Origin: Micromonospora saelicesensis
Lineage (GTDB): Bacteria > Actinomycetota > Actinomycetes > Mycobacteriales > Micromonosporaceae
Direction of reading: 5' to 3'
DNA length: 64,000 nt
Assembly: GCF_900091575.1 (NCBI RefSeq)
Contig: NZ_FMCR01000009.1
Span: 209,994-273,993, forward strand
Part shown: positions 34,499 through 42,665 of the stretch, in pieces
Numbering within the stretch: the first letter of the stretch is position 1
How the letters are laid out: each line of letters opens with the position of its first letter
Notes under the pieces: generated by a model
Told to the model about the DNA's origin: nothing
The model's input: only the letters and a program-made list of their open reading frames with translations
Database searches by the model: none
Translations under genes and position numbers: made by a program

Positions 34499-35383
34499 GT
34501 GGCGGAGATCAATCACTTTGAGTACGGATGGATCACGCCCGGGCTGAGCTACGCGCTGTCAGTGCTCGGCTCGATCCTCGGTCTGGTCTGCGCCGGGCGC
34601 ATCCGCACCGCCCGCACGAGCGGCCAGCGGGCGTGGTGGGGTCTGCTGTCGGCCTGGGCGTTGGGCGGCACCGCCATCTGGGCGATGCACTTCATGGCCA
34701 TGCTCGGCTTCGCCGTCGAGGACACCCGGATCCGCTACGACGTGCCGCTGACCGCGGCCAGCACGGCCATCGCCGTGGTGGCGGTCGGTATCGGCCTGGC
34801 CATCGTGGGCACCGGCCGCCTGAATCCGGTACGCCTGATCGCCGGCGGCATCTTCACCGGCGCCGGCGTGGCCTCCATGCACTACACCGGCATGGCCGCC
34901 ATGCGCCTCAACGGCAGCCTCAGCTACGACACCCTCCGGGTTGTGCTCTCGGTGGTCATCGCCGTGGTGGCGTCCACCGTCGCGCTGTGGCTCGCGATGA
35001 CTGTCCGGCGGGGGTTGGCGATCTTCGCCTCCGCGCTGGTCATGGGGATCGCCGTCAACGGGATGCACTTCACCGGCATGAGCGCCCTGTCGGTGCACCG
35101 CCACGAGCGGGCCGGTGAGGTGACCGGTGCCGGGGTGAGCACCCTGCTGGTGCCGATCGTGCTGGCGGTGCTCTTCGGGGTGGTCGGTCTGCTCTACGCG
35201 CTGCTCGCGGCCCCGACCGACGACGACAGGGCCGCCGCCGCGTACCTCGACGGGCGGCGACTCGCGGAACCGGCACCCTCGACGCCCACCGCCGCTCCCG
35301 ACCCGGTCGGGTTGCGCGCCCGCTCCACCCTCGGCCAGCCCGGTACTCCCTTCCCGTCCCGCCGGGACACGCCGCCGCGCTGA
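34499..35383 (+). CDS. MHYT-domain membrane sensor
   Basis: This 294-residue protein has seven hydrophobic helices and the three histidine motifs of the MHYT domain: WAMHFMAM, ASMHYTGMAAM and NGMHFTGMSAL. The domain is thought to bind copper and sense oxygen, CO or NO. There is no attached GGDEF, EAL, kinase or other output domain; only a 65-residue proline-rich tail follows. Start GTG 34499 has a GGGGAGA site 8 bases upstream. Confidence 0.9.
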   Translation: MAEINHFEYGWITPGLSYALSVLGSILGLVCAGRIRTARTSGQRAWWGLLSAWALGGTAIWAMHFMAMLGFAVEDTRIRYDVPLTAASTAIAVVAVGIGLAIVGTGRLNPVRLIAGGIFTGAGVASMHYTGMAAMRLNGSLSYDTLRVVLSVVIAVVASTVALWLAMTVRRGLAIFASALVMGIAVNGMHFTGMSALSVHRHERAGEVTGAGVSTLLVPIVLAVLFGVVGLLYALLAAPTDDDRAAAAYLDGRRLAEPAPSTPTAAPDPVGLRARSTLGQPGTPFPSRRDTPPR

Positions 35384-35419
35384 TGTCGTGCGCCGGCACG
35401 CGCCCGCCGGGGAGGCGGA

Positions 35420-36292
35420 TCAGGCCGGTCTCCGGCCGGGTCGGCTGCGGTCGATCGCGAGGGTGACCAGCAGCCCGGGGTGATCGGTCGTCCCGTGCAT
35501 GGGCACCAGGCCGCGACAGCAGAGCGTGATGTCGGTGGTCGCCGTGACGTGTTGCAGCCGGCCGTCGTCGACCCGCTGATGGCCCGGCGGGGTGCAGGAC
35601 CGCACGTCGGGGTCGTGGCCGGCGCGCAGGTTGAGGTCGCCACCCAGCACGGTGGGCTCGTACCCGGCGTTGCGGCCGATCGTCGGCAGGATGGTGTCGA
35701 GCAGGTGGTCGCACTGGGTGAGCGCGATGCGGTAGCCGGTGGCCGACAGGTGCGTGGTGCAGGCGAGCAGGGCGCCATCGACGTCGACGCAGAGCCAGGC
35801 TCGTTCCTCGGGGTCCGCGAGGTCCTGTGTGGGGTGGGTTCCGGCGTACACGGTGCTCGGGGTGGCCGGTGTCCGCACGTGGGTCAGCAGCCCGATGCCG
35901 AACCGTTGGCCGTTACGACAGCGGGTGTCGTCGCCGCTCGGACGGTCGCCGGCGGCCTGGAACGCGGCCACGACCCTCCGCCCAGGGTGGACGGTCTGGA
36001 AGACGCCGTGCAGGGCGGACAGGTCATCCGCGCAGATCTCGTTGAGGGTGACCAGGTAGGGTGCCTCGGTGCTGATCACCTCGGCGGCCCTGGCCATCGC
36101 CCGGCCGGTGTAGCAGCCGGCGCGGCCACTGTTGCAGAGGTTCAGCTGGAGCATCCGGAGGACGGTGGGCTGCGCGGCGTCGGTGGGCGCGGCCGGCGAT
36201 GCGGCCGGCCGGGTGGCCGGCAGTGCGGCGGCGGCGAGTAGGCAGCCCACGGCCAGGGTCCGGCGCAGGAACCGGTACGGACGGGCGGCCAC
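35420..36292 (-). CDS. Secreted endonuclease/exonuclease/phosphatase family protein
   Basis: This 290-residue protein has an N-terminal signal peptide (RRTLAVGCLLAAAALPA) and an EEP fold: LQLNLCN at strand 1, LNEIC with the metal-binding glutamate, THLSATG, GGDLNLRAG with the catalytic D-x-N, and the final TDHPGLLVTL with the active-site histidine. Such proteins cleave phosphodiesters in nucleic acids or lipids. GTG 36292 has a GGAG site; a longer form from 36397 is possible but would bury the signal peptide. Confidence 0.82.
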   Translation of the reverse strand: MAARPYRFLRRTLAVGCLLAAAALPATRPAASPAAPTDAAQPTVLRMLQLNLCNSGRAGCYTGRAMARAAEVISTEAPYLVTLNEICADDLSALHGVFQTVHPGRRVVAAFQAAGDRPSGDDTRCRNGQRFGIGLLTHVRTPATPSTVYAGTHPTQDLADPEERAWLCVDVDGALLACTTHLSATGYRIALTQCDHLLDTILPTIGRNAGYEPTVLGGDLNLRAGHDPDVRSCTPPGHQRVDDGRLQHVTATTDITLCCRGLVPMHGTTDHPGLLVTLAIDRSRPGRRPA

Positions 36293-36425
36293 ACGGACTC
36301 CGGGGTGCGCGAGGCGACAATCATCGCCGGGTTTGCCAGTGATCCTACTGGCGGTCGATCGGCGATCGGGGTCCAGAGCGGTGGGCCGAGGGGGCACGCG
36401 CGCGGCGCGTACCCCCTCGGGTCGC

Positions 36426-37364
36426 TCAGTGGGCGCGGACCGCGACGACCGTGTAGGGCGTGGTGGGGGTCGGCGGTGTGGTGAACCGGGCGTTGGGCAG
36501 GTAGAGCCGGCCCAGCGCCTTGGCCACGGTGGTGGGTACGTCGAAGTTCGGATCGGTGATGGTGCCGGTGAGCGTTCCGGCGGTGCCGGCGTGGTTCAGC
36601 CGGACCACAGCGATCTGGTTGAGGCGGTTCTGCACGACGTAGAGGGTGCGGCCGAGCAGTAGAAGTCCATCGCCGTTGGTGAAGGTGTGACCCGGCACGT
36701 CCACGACGGTGCTCGCCCCGGTCGCCGGGTCGACCCGGTACAGGGTGCCGGTGGTGGACTGGACGACGATCAGCGCCCGGCCGTCCGGTGTGGTGGCGAT
36801 GCCGTTGAGGTTCACCCCGGTGCCGACCTGCTCGTACGCGCCGGTCAGCGTGATCGTGGTGAAGGCGTCGGCGGGCGGCAGCGCCCCACGGCGACCGAGC
36901 GGCAGCCGGTAGAGCACCGGCCGGTTCGAGTCGGTGAAGTATGCCGCGTCGCGGGTCAGCACGACGTCGTTGACGAACGTCGGGGCGGTGGCGAACTGGT
37001 AGCGGGCCAGTACCTCGCCGGTGCGGGTGTCGAGCACGCGAGCGTCGCCAGCCGTGCCACCGGAGACGAAGAGCCGGCCACGTGGGTCGACCTTGAGGCC
37101 GAGCGACGGTGTGCCGGTGGCCGCGCCGATCGTCGTACCCCGGCCGGTGACCAGGTCGACGCGCTGGATGGCGCCGGTAGAGCGCGAGCCGAAGTAGGCG
37201 TACCGGCCGGCGGTGGCGATGCCCTCGGGCTGGAACCCGTCGGGGAGGGCGAGGACGGCCGGCGGCCGCCCTGCGGGGTGCGCCTGCGCCGGCGCGACGG
37301 CGACGGTGGCCAGCATCGCGGCGGTCAACGCGCCGCCGAGCGTGGTGCGGAGGGGGCGGTTCAC
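36426..37364 (-). CDS. Secreted beta-propeller (SMP-30/ScyD-like) protein
   Basis: This 312-residue protein has a signal peptide ending APAQA-HP and repeated propeller-blade strands (GRYAYFGSRSTGAIQRVDLVTG, GRLFVSGGTAGDARVLDTRTGE, GTLYRVDPATGASTVVDVPG). It resembles SMP-30/gluconolactonase-like and ScyD-type proteins. GTG 37364 follows an AAGGAG site. The substrate is unknown; it may be a binding protein or lactonase. Confidence 0.75.
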   Translation of the reverse strand: MNRPLRTTLGGALTAAMLATVAVAPAQAHPAGRPPAVLALPDGFQPEGIATAGRYAYFGSRSTGAIQRVDLVTGRGTTIGAATGTPSLGLKVDPRGRLFVSGGTAGDARVLDTRTGEVLARYQFATAPTFVNDVVLTRDAAYFTDSNRPVLYRLPLGRRGALPPADAFTTITLTGAYEQVGTGVNLNGIATTPDGRALIVVQSTTGTLYRVDPATGASTVVDVPGHTFTNGDGLLLLGRTLYVVQNRLNQIAVVRLNHAGTAGTLTGTITDPNFDVPTTVAKALGRLYLPNARFTTPPTPTTPYTVVAVRAH

Positions 37365-37523
37365 TGTGCTCCTTCCGGGCGGAAGCGGCACGAGCCGACA
37401 CGTCCGCCACGTTCACTGGGGCCAGGACCCTCCCCACTGTACGACCGCTGGCGGGTGCCCGCTCGGCGTCACCGGCGCGGCCTTCGGGTGACCGCGCCGG
37501 TGAGCCCGTCGAGCGGGCGGAGG

Positions 37524-39857
37524 TCAGGCGTTGCGGACCAGCCTCCACCGGTTGTCCGCGCTGCCGTTGTCCGGATCCTGCACGGCCTGCGCTCCCCAGG
37601 CGGTCGACGCGTTCAGGATCCCGAGCAGCTTGTTGCTGTTGACGTTGCGGATCTTGTAGGTGCCGTCACCGTTGTCCACGAGGATCCACCGGTGATCGGC
37701 GGTGCCGTTGTCGGCCCACTGCAGGACCCGGGCGTTGTCGGCGGTGGACATGTTCTCCACGCCCAGGACCTTGCCGCTGTTGACGTTGCGGAACCGGACC
37801 GCGTTGCCGTCGGTGATGACCACCCAGTTGTGGTCCGCGGTGCCGCTGTCGCCCCACTGCACGGCCAGACCACCGTCGGCGGTGGACATGTTCTGGACAC
37901 CGAGGACCAGCCCGGTGCCGACGTTGACCAGGCGGTAGCTGCCGGTGGGGCCGCCGCTGCCGCTGGTGTTCCAGTAGACCGTGTAGTTGTAGCCGTGGGC
38001 GTCGTAGAAGGGGGCGAGGTTAACCGCGGACCCGTTGGCGCTGGCGGTGAACGCGAGCGAGCTGGTGCTGGTCCGGGTGATCGAGGAGACGGTGAGGGTG
38101 GGCAGGGTGCTCAGGGCCGTGTTGCCGTAGTTGCCGGCCAACACCGTGGGGCCGTACGTGACCGCGCCAACGTTGGCGTTGTCGTTGGCGGCCTTGACGG
38201 CGACCTGCATCGGCAGCCGCACGGTGATGGTGTCGCCCGCGGCCCAGGTGCGCGTGACCGTGGCGTAGCTGCCCGGTGTGGTGGTGACGTTCTCCACCGT
38301 GCCGTTGACGGCGATCGTCGCGCCGCTGGTCCAGGACGGGATCCGCACCCGGATGCTCCACGACCCGCTCATCGAGCCGGACAGGGTCAGCGTGGTGGTG
38401 TCACTGACCGGGAAGCTGGTGGTCTGGGTGACAGTGATACCGCGCTGCGTCCAGTTCAGCACCGACGGCGTGAACAGGTTCACGCTCAGTGTGGTGCCGT
38501 TGTAGAAGTAGATGGAGTCCATCAATCTGGTGTTGATTTCCAGGCCGGTGCCCTGGCAGCACCAGAACGAGTTGTAGTCGGTGCTCCAGGTGCCGCCACC
38601 CCACGCCGGGCCCACACCTCGGCGTCCGCCCGGCCGCAGCGGGGTGAAGTAGGTGATGTGGCCGTGGCTGTCGGCCGGGTTCTGCCCGCCGATCAGGTGG
38701 TTGATCAGCGCGCGCTCGTAGAAGTCGAAGTAGTCCGCCCGGTTCGGGTCGAGCAGCCACAGCTCGCGGGTCAGCTTGAGCATGTTGAAGGTGTTGCACT
38801 GCTCGCAGGTGTCGTTGCTGAGGTAGCCGGCGATGGCGTTCGGCGGCCGGAAGTGCTCCGCCTGGCTGTTGCCGCCGATGACGTAGGTGTGCGCGCCGAC
38901 GGTGATGCGCCACGCGTTGTTGGCGATGTCCCGGTAACGGGTGGTCCCGGTGGCCTTGTACTCCCGAGCCGCGCCGATCCACTTGGGCACCTGCGTGTTG
39001 GCGTGCAGCCCGTTGAGCTGGTCCTGGCCGGAGGCCAGGGGGTTGAACACGGAGTTGTGGTCGAACCGCTGCGCGGTGGCGAGCCACCGGCTGTCGCCGG
39101 TCTGCTGGTAGATGTCGGCGAGCACGTCGTTCATGCCCCCGAACTCGGTGCCCAGCATCGACTGCATCTGGCTGGAGCTCAGCCGGCTGGTCCGGGTGTC
39201 GACCCAGCCGGCGAGGGCCAGCAGCACCGTACGGGCCTGGGTGTTGCCGATGTAGCGCCAGACGTCGAGTAGACCCGCGAGGGTCTTGTGGATGCAGTAG
39301 TAGGGCACGTTGCCGTTGGAGAGCGTCCGTGCCTCGAGCGCGGTGAAGTCGGACTCCGGGAAGCCGGAGAGGTAACCCGCGCCGAACCCGGCGGCGGAGT
39401 TGTTGGCCTGGCACTTGGCCAACTCGGCCACCATGTAGTTGGCCTTGTCCCGGCAGGTCGTGTCACCCAGCACCGCGTACGCGTACGCCCACGCGCTCAG
39501 GAAGTGGCCCTGCATGTGGGTCCGGAACGGGAAGTTCGGCGCGTCCCAGCCCCCGTTGGTGGCGGCGCCGTTTGTGGACAGCCGGTGGTTGGCGCGGAAG
39601 TTGTAGAGCATCCGGTCGACGTCGACGAACCGCAGGTAGTTGAGCGTCCGGGTCTGGTTGTCCATCCAACGGCCGGAGCTGAGTCGTACCTGACCCGGGT
39701 CGAATGCGTACGCCGAGACGCCGATGTCGGGCCGGGCCGGGGGCACGACGGCCGCGGACGCGCTCCCGGGGGAGACGGCGACGCCGCTAGCGGAGACCAC
39801 CACGGTGGCTCCGGCGGCCTGAAGCAGGTGGCGGCGGCTGAGGGGCAGGGGTGGCAT
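37524..39857 (-). CDS. GH127-like beta-L-arabinofuranosidase with C-terminal ricin-type lectin
   Basis: This is a 777-residue secreted enzyme. Residues 1-35 form a Tat-type signal (SRRHLLQAAG, then PGSASA). The (alpha/alpha)6 DUF1680/GH127 catalytic domain spans about residues 40-630; the zinc-thiolate region is visible as DTCEQCNTFN and FWCCQG, equivalent to the glutamate/cysteine nucleophile site of known GH127 enzymes, although the glutamate and cysteines are spaced differently. The last 135 residues hold three ricin-B/CBM13 repeats, each ending DHNW, DHRW or DNRW. Upstream LacI-type half sites suggest sugar control with the divergent GH43 gene. It probably trims arabinose from plant cell-wall material. 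Confidence 0.82.
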   Translation of the reverse strand: MPPLPLSRRHLLQAAGATVVVSASGVAVSPGSASAAVVPPARPDIGVSAYAFDPGQVRLSSGRWMDNQTRTLNYLRFVDVDRMLYNFRANHRLSTNGAATNGGWDAPNFPFRTHMQGHFLSAWAYAYAVLGDTTCRDKANYMVAELAKCQANNSAAGFGAGYLSGFPESDFTALEARTLSNGNVPYYCIHKTLAGLLDVWRYIGNTQARTVLLALAGWVDTRTSRLSSSQMQSMLGTEFGGMNDVLADIYQQTGDSRWLATAQRFDHNSVFNPLASGQDQLNGLHANTQVPKWIGAAREYKATGTTRYRDIANNAWRITVGAHTYVIGGNSQAEHFRPPNAIAGYLSNDTCEQCNTFNMLKLTRELWLLDPNRADYFDFYERALINHLIGGQNPADSHGHITYFTPLRPGGRRGVGPAWGGGTWSTDYNSFWCCQGTGLEINTRLMDSIYFYNGTTLSVNLFTPSVLNWTQRGITVTQTTSFPVSDTTTLTLSGSMSGSWSIRVRIPSWTSGATIAVNGTVENVTTTPGSYATVTRTWAAGDTITVRLPMQVAVKAANDNANVGAVTYGPTVLAGNYGNTALSTLPTLTVSSITRTSTSSLAFTASANGSAVNLAPFYDAHGYNYTVYWNTSGSGGPTGSYRLVNVGTGLVLGVQNMSTADGGLAVQWGDSGTADHNWVVITDGNAVRFRNVNSGKVLGVENMSTADNARVLQWADNGTADHRWILVDNGDGTYKIRNVNSNKLLGILNASTAWGAQAVQDPDNGSADNRWRLVRNA

Positions 39858-40013
39858 GGGGAACCTCCAGGTGGCCGGGTACGTCGGGCCCGCCATCGAT
39901 GGCGGTGGGTCGTCGGCGGCAAAAGGGGCCGACGCCGGGTGCGGTGGGGTGGGTGGGACGTGGGTCGCCGTGGACGCCGGGTGCCCACCCCTGCGCTTAT
40001 CGCGGCACATCGA

Positions 40014-40027
40014 TGTGATCGCTAACA
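40014..40027. promoter_or_regulatory. Imperfect LacI-type operator, GH127 side
   Basis: TGTGATCGCTAACA matches the perfect palindrome at 40348 in 11 of 14 positions and lies 157 bases upstream of the GH127-like start. Confidence 0.5.
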
Positions 40028-40347
40028 TAGTTCGTCGTTAACACGCCCGCAACCCCCGGGGCGCCTCGCCGACCCATTCCCGCGACGACCTGGCCCGGCG
40101 TCACCGGGCCTGGTGGCGGGTGTGGTCCGAAACGGACATCCGGCGGGCTCGCGATCATCGGAGCGTTACCGTGCGTAACGGTCGGCCGTCGGCTTCCCTC
40201 CGTTGACGCCTGTCCGGTCGCTCAGTACCGTGCATCGTAAACCTTCGATGTCCACGTCGATACCTCAATGCTGCGATGTGGTTACGACGGTCATCCCGCG
40301 CCTTACAAAATCCAGGTCAGATGGGGGAGGAGGCATTCACTGATAGC

Positions 40348-40361
40348 TGTTAGCGCTAACA
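40348..40361. promoter_or_regulatory. Perfect LacI-type operator, GH43 side
   Basis: TGTTAGCGCTAACA is a perfect 14-bp palindrome with the central CG typical of LacI-family repressors. It lies 117 bases upstream of the GH43 start. Confidence 0.75.
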
Positions 40362-40477
40362 CGGCCGCCGATCGTGCTGCCCCGCCCGGGAACGGCAAAG
40401 CCCGTTCGAGCGGTCGCCGGGACAGCGGTGGCTCGCCCAGTCAGACATCCGCACGCGCACTCTCTGTGGGAGTAATC

Positions 40478-42325
40478 GTGAAAGTGAAGGATCGAACCAC
40501 AACTCGGGCCACCCGCCGGGCCAGGCGCGCCATCGCCTGGCTGGCAAGCATGGCCTGTCTCCTCGCACTGATCCCGGGTACGGCCAAGGCCGACAACCCC
40601 ATCGTCCAGAACATCTACACCGCCGACCCGGCGCCGATGGTGCACAACGGCCGGGTCTACCTCTACACCGGACATGACGAGGACGGGTCCACCTATTTCA
40701 CCATGCGTGAGTGGCGGGTGTACTCGTCCGCCGACATGGTGAACTGGACCGATCACGGATCGCCGATGAATCTGGCGACGTTCGCGTGGGCGGACGCCAA
40801 CGCGTGGGCCGGGCAGGTCGTTCCGCGCAACGGAAAGTTCTACTGGTACGTGCCGGTGCGCCAGCGCTCCAACGGGCAGATGGTCATCGGCGTCGGGGTG
40901 GCCGACAGCCCGACCGGGCCGTTCCGCGACGCGCTCGGTCGACCACTGGTCGGCAACAACGAAATCGACCCGCACGCGTTCATCGACGATGACGGGCAGG
41001 CGTATCTGTACTGGGGTAACCCGGGTCTGTGGTACGTGAAGTTGAACCCGGACATGATTTCGTTCTCCGGCAGCGCGACACGCATTCCACTCACGACGGC
41101 GGGGTTCGGTATCCGTAACGGTAATGCGAGTCGGCCGACGCTGTATGAGGAGGGGCCGTGGGTGTTCAAGCGCAACGGGTTGTACTACAACGTGTTCGCG
41201 GCGGAGTGCTGTTCCGAGTTCATCGCGTACTCCACGGCGACCGGGCCGACGGGGCCGTGGACATATCGGGGAACGATCATGCCGCGGCAGGGCGCTAGCT
41301 TCACCAATCACGCGGGCGTGATCGATTTCCAGGGCGGTTCGTATTTCTTCTATCACAACGGCGCGTTGCCCGGTGGCGGTGGTTACACCCGTTCGGTCGC
41401 GGTGGAGAAGTTCAGTTACACCAGCAACGGCCTGTTCCCGACTATCACGATGACGAACACCGGTGCCCCACAGGTGGGCACGCTGAACCCGTACGTGCGC
41501 CAGGAGGCCGAGACGATCGCCTGGGGCTCGGGGATCGAGACCGAGGCGTCCACCGAGGGCGGGATGAACGTCGGTTGGATCGAGAACGGCGACTACATCA
41601 AGGTCAAGGGTGTCGCCTTCGGCGCGGGTGCGACAGCGTTCAGCGCCCGGGTCGCGTCGGCCACCAGCGGCGGCCGGATCGAGGTACGCCTCGACAGCGC
41701 CAACGGCCCGACCGTGGGCACCTGCACCGTGGGCGGCACCGGCGGCTGGCAGACCTGGAGCACCACCACCTGCGCGGTCAGCGGAGCGACCGGCACCCAT
41801 GATCTCTACCTGCGCTTCGCCGGCGGCAGCGGCAACCTGTTCAACATCAACTGGTGGCAGTTCAGCGGCACCGGCGGCAGCGCCGCCAACCTGCTCACCA
41901 ACGGCGACGTGGAGAACGGCACGACCGGCTGGGGTGTGCACGGCAGCGGCACCCTCGCCAGGAACACCACAGTCGCGCACGGCGGCAGCGGATCGCTGTC
42001 GATCACCGGCCGGACCGGTGCCTGGAACGGCCCCAGTCAGGACGTGACCGCCAGGCTCACCAACGGCAAGAGCTACACCACCAACGTCTGGGTACGAGCA
42101 CAGAGCGGCACCCCGTCGGCGAAGGCGACGTTGTCGCTGACCGCGAACGGCACGACGAACTACCTCCAGCTGACGCCGGCGGTGGGGGTGAACGTCAACG
42201 GCTGGACCCTGCTCACCGGCTCCACGACCGTGTCGTGGAGCGGCACCCTGACCAGCGCCGCCTTCTACGTCGAGACGGCCGAGGGCACCGACAGCCTCCT
42301 GGTCGACGACGCATCGTTCCAGTGA
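40478..42325 (+). CDS. Secreted GH43 arabinofuranosidase/xylosidase with CBM6 and CBM4/22-like domains
   Basis: This is a 615-residue enzyme. After a signal peptide ending GTAKA-DN, the GH43 five-bladed propeller covers about residues 40-330; ADPAPMVHNGRVYLYTGHDE carries the catalytic-base aspartate, EIDPHAF the second conserved acid and LYEEGPWVFKR the acid glutamate. Residues about 345-470 form a CBM6 (EAETIAWGSGIETE at its start, FNINWWQF at its end), and the last 140 residues a CBM4/9/22-like sandwich (NGDVENGTTGWG). GTG 40478 follows GGGAG. It should remove arabinose or xylose from arabinoxylan, working with the GH10 downstream. Confidence 0.88.
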   Translation: MKVKDRTTTRATRRARRAIAWLASMACLLALIPGTAKADNPIVQNIYTADPAPMVHNGRVYLYTGHDEDGSTYFTMREWRVYSSADMVNWTDHGSPMNLATFAWADANAWAGQVVPRNGKFYWYVPVRQRSNGQMVIGVGVADSPTGPFRDALGRPLVGNNEIDPHAFIDDDGQAYLYWGNPGLWYVKLNPDMISFSGSATRIPLTTAGFGIRNGNASRPTLYEEGPWVFKRNGLYYNVFAAECCSEFIAYSTATGPTGPWTYRGTIMPRQGASFTNHAGVIDFQGGSYFFYHNGALPGGGGYTRSVAVEKFSYTSNGLFPTITMTNTGAPQVGTLNPYVRQEAETIAWGSGIETEASTEGGMNVGWIENGDYIKVKGVAFGAGATAFSARVASATSGGRIEVRLDSANGPTVGTCTVGGTGGWQTWSTTTCAVSGATGTHDLYLRFAGGSGNLFNINWWQFSGTGGSAANLLTNGDVENGTTGWGVHGSGTLARNTTVAHGGSGSLSITGRTGAWNGPSQDVTARLTNGKSYTTNVWVRAQSGTPSAKATLSLTANGTTNYLQLTPAVGVNVNGWTLLTGSTTVSWSGTLTSAAFYVETAEGTDSLLVDDASFQ

Positions 42326-42665
42326 CGGGTGCTGCCGGAGCCGGGCTCGGCGCGGCTCCGGCAGCACGGCGACGTGCCCCACCACTGCGATGGAGCGGCA
42401 GGTTTCCCGACGCGGTTGGTTACGACTTGACGAACGGCATGTTATCGCTCACAGTCGATGGTTGAGGGCAGCCGCACCTGTGGTTCACCGGGCGAACCTG
42501 CTGTGGCACCTCGACCCGCGACGTCCGCCCAGGGCATGCCGGACGTCGGGTCAGGACTCCCCGCACCGCTGCCGCGACGGCGACCGTTGCTGACGTCTCC
42601 CATGTCGCAGGAGCAGATTCGGGCGTGCGTCTCCATCGCTGCACCACCACAGAGAAGGAATCCGC
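42326..42665. promoter_or_regulatory. 340-bp control region of the xylanase gene
   Basis: No gene is seen. It holds the operator-like site at 42440-42453, and an AAGGA ribosome site just before the xylanase ATG. Confidence 0.55.
42440..42453. promoter_or_regulatory. LacI-type operator upstream of GH10 xylanase
   Basis: TGTTATCGCTCACA matches TGTTAGCGCTAACA in 12 of 14 positions and lies 213 bases before the xylanase start. Sharing this site suggests that the xylanase, GH43 and GH127-like genes answer to one regulator. Confidence 0.6.

Larger units (their letters stand above)
39858..40477. promoter_or_regulatory. 620-bp divergent control region with LacI-type operators
   Basis: No gene is visible here. 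The region separates the divergent GH127-like and GH43 genes, has lower GC than the coding parts around 40000-40350 and holds the two operators listed separately. A CGTTAACA half-site also occurs near 40035-40043. Promoters for both genes must lie here. Confidence 0.65.

Noticed and set aside
36687..39272. Plus-strand open frame of 861 codons opposite the propeller and GH127-like genes
   Set aside because: Composition is Val/Gly/Ala/Arg-rich without domain signatures, and the minus-strand genes have signal peptides, motifs and ribosome sites.
40268..40477. Coding extension upstream of the GH43 signal peptide
   Set aside because: It would run through the operator, and GTG 40478 has a ribosome site directly before a proper signal peptide.
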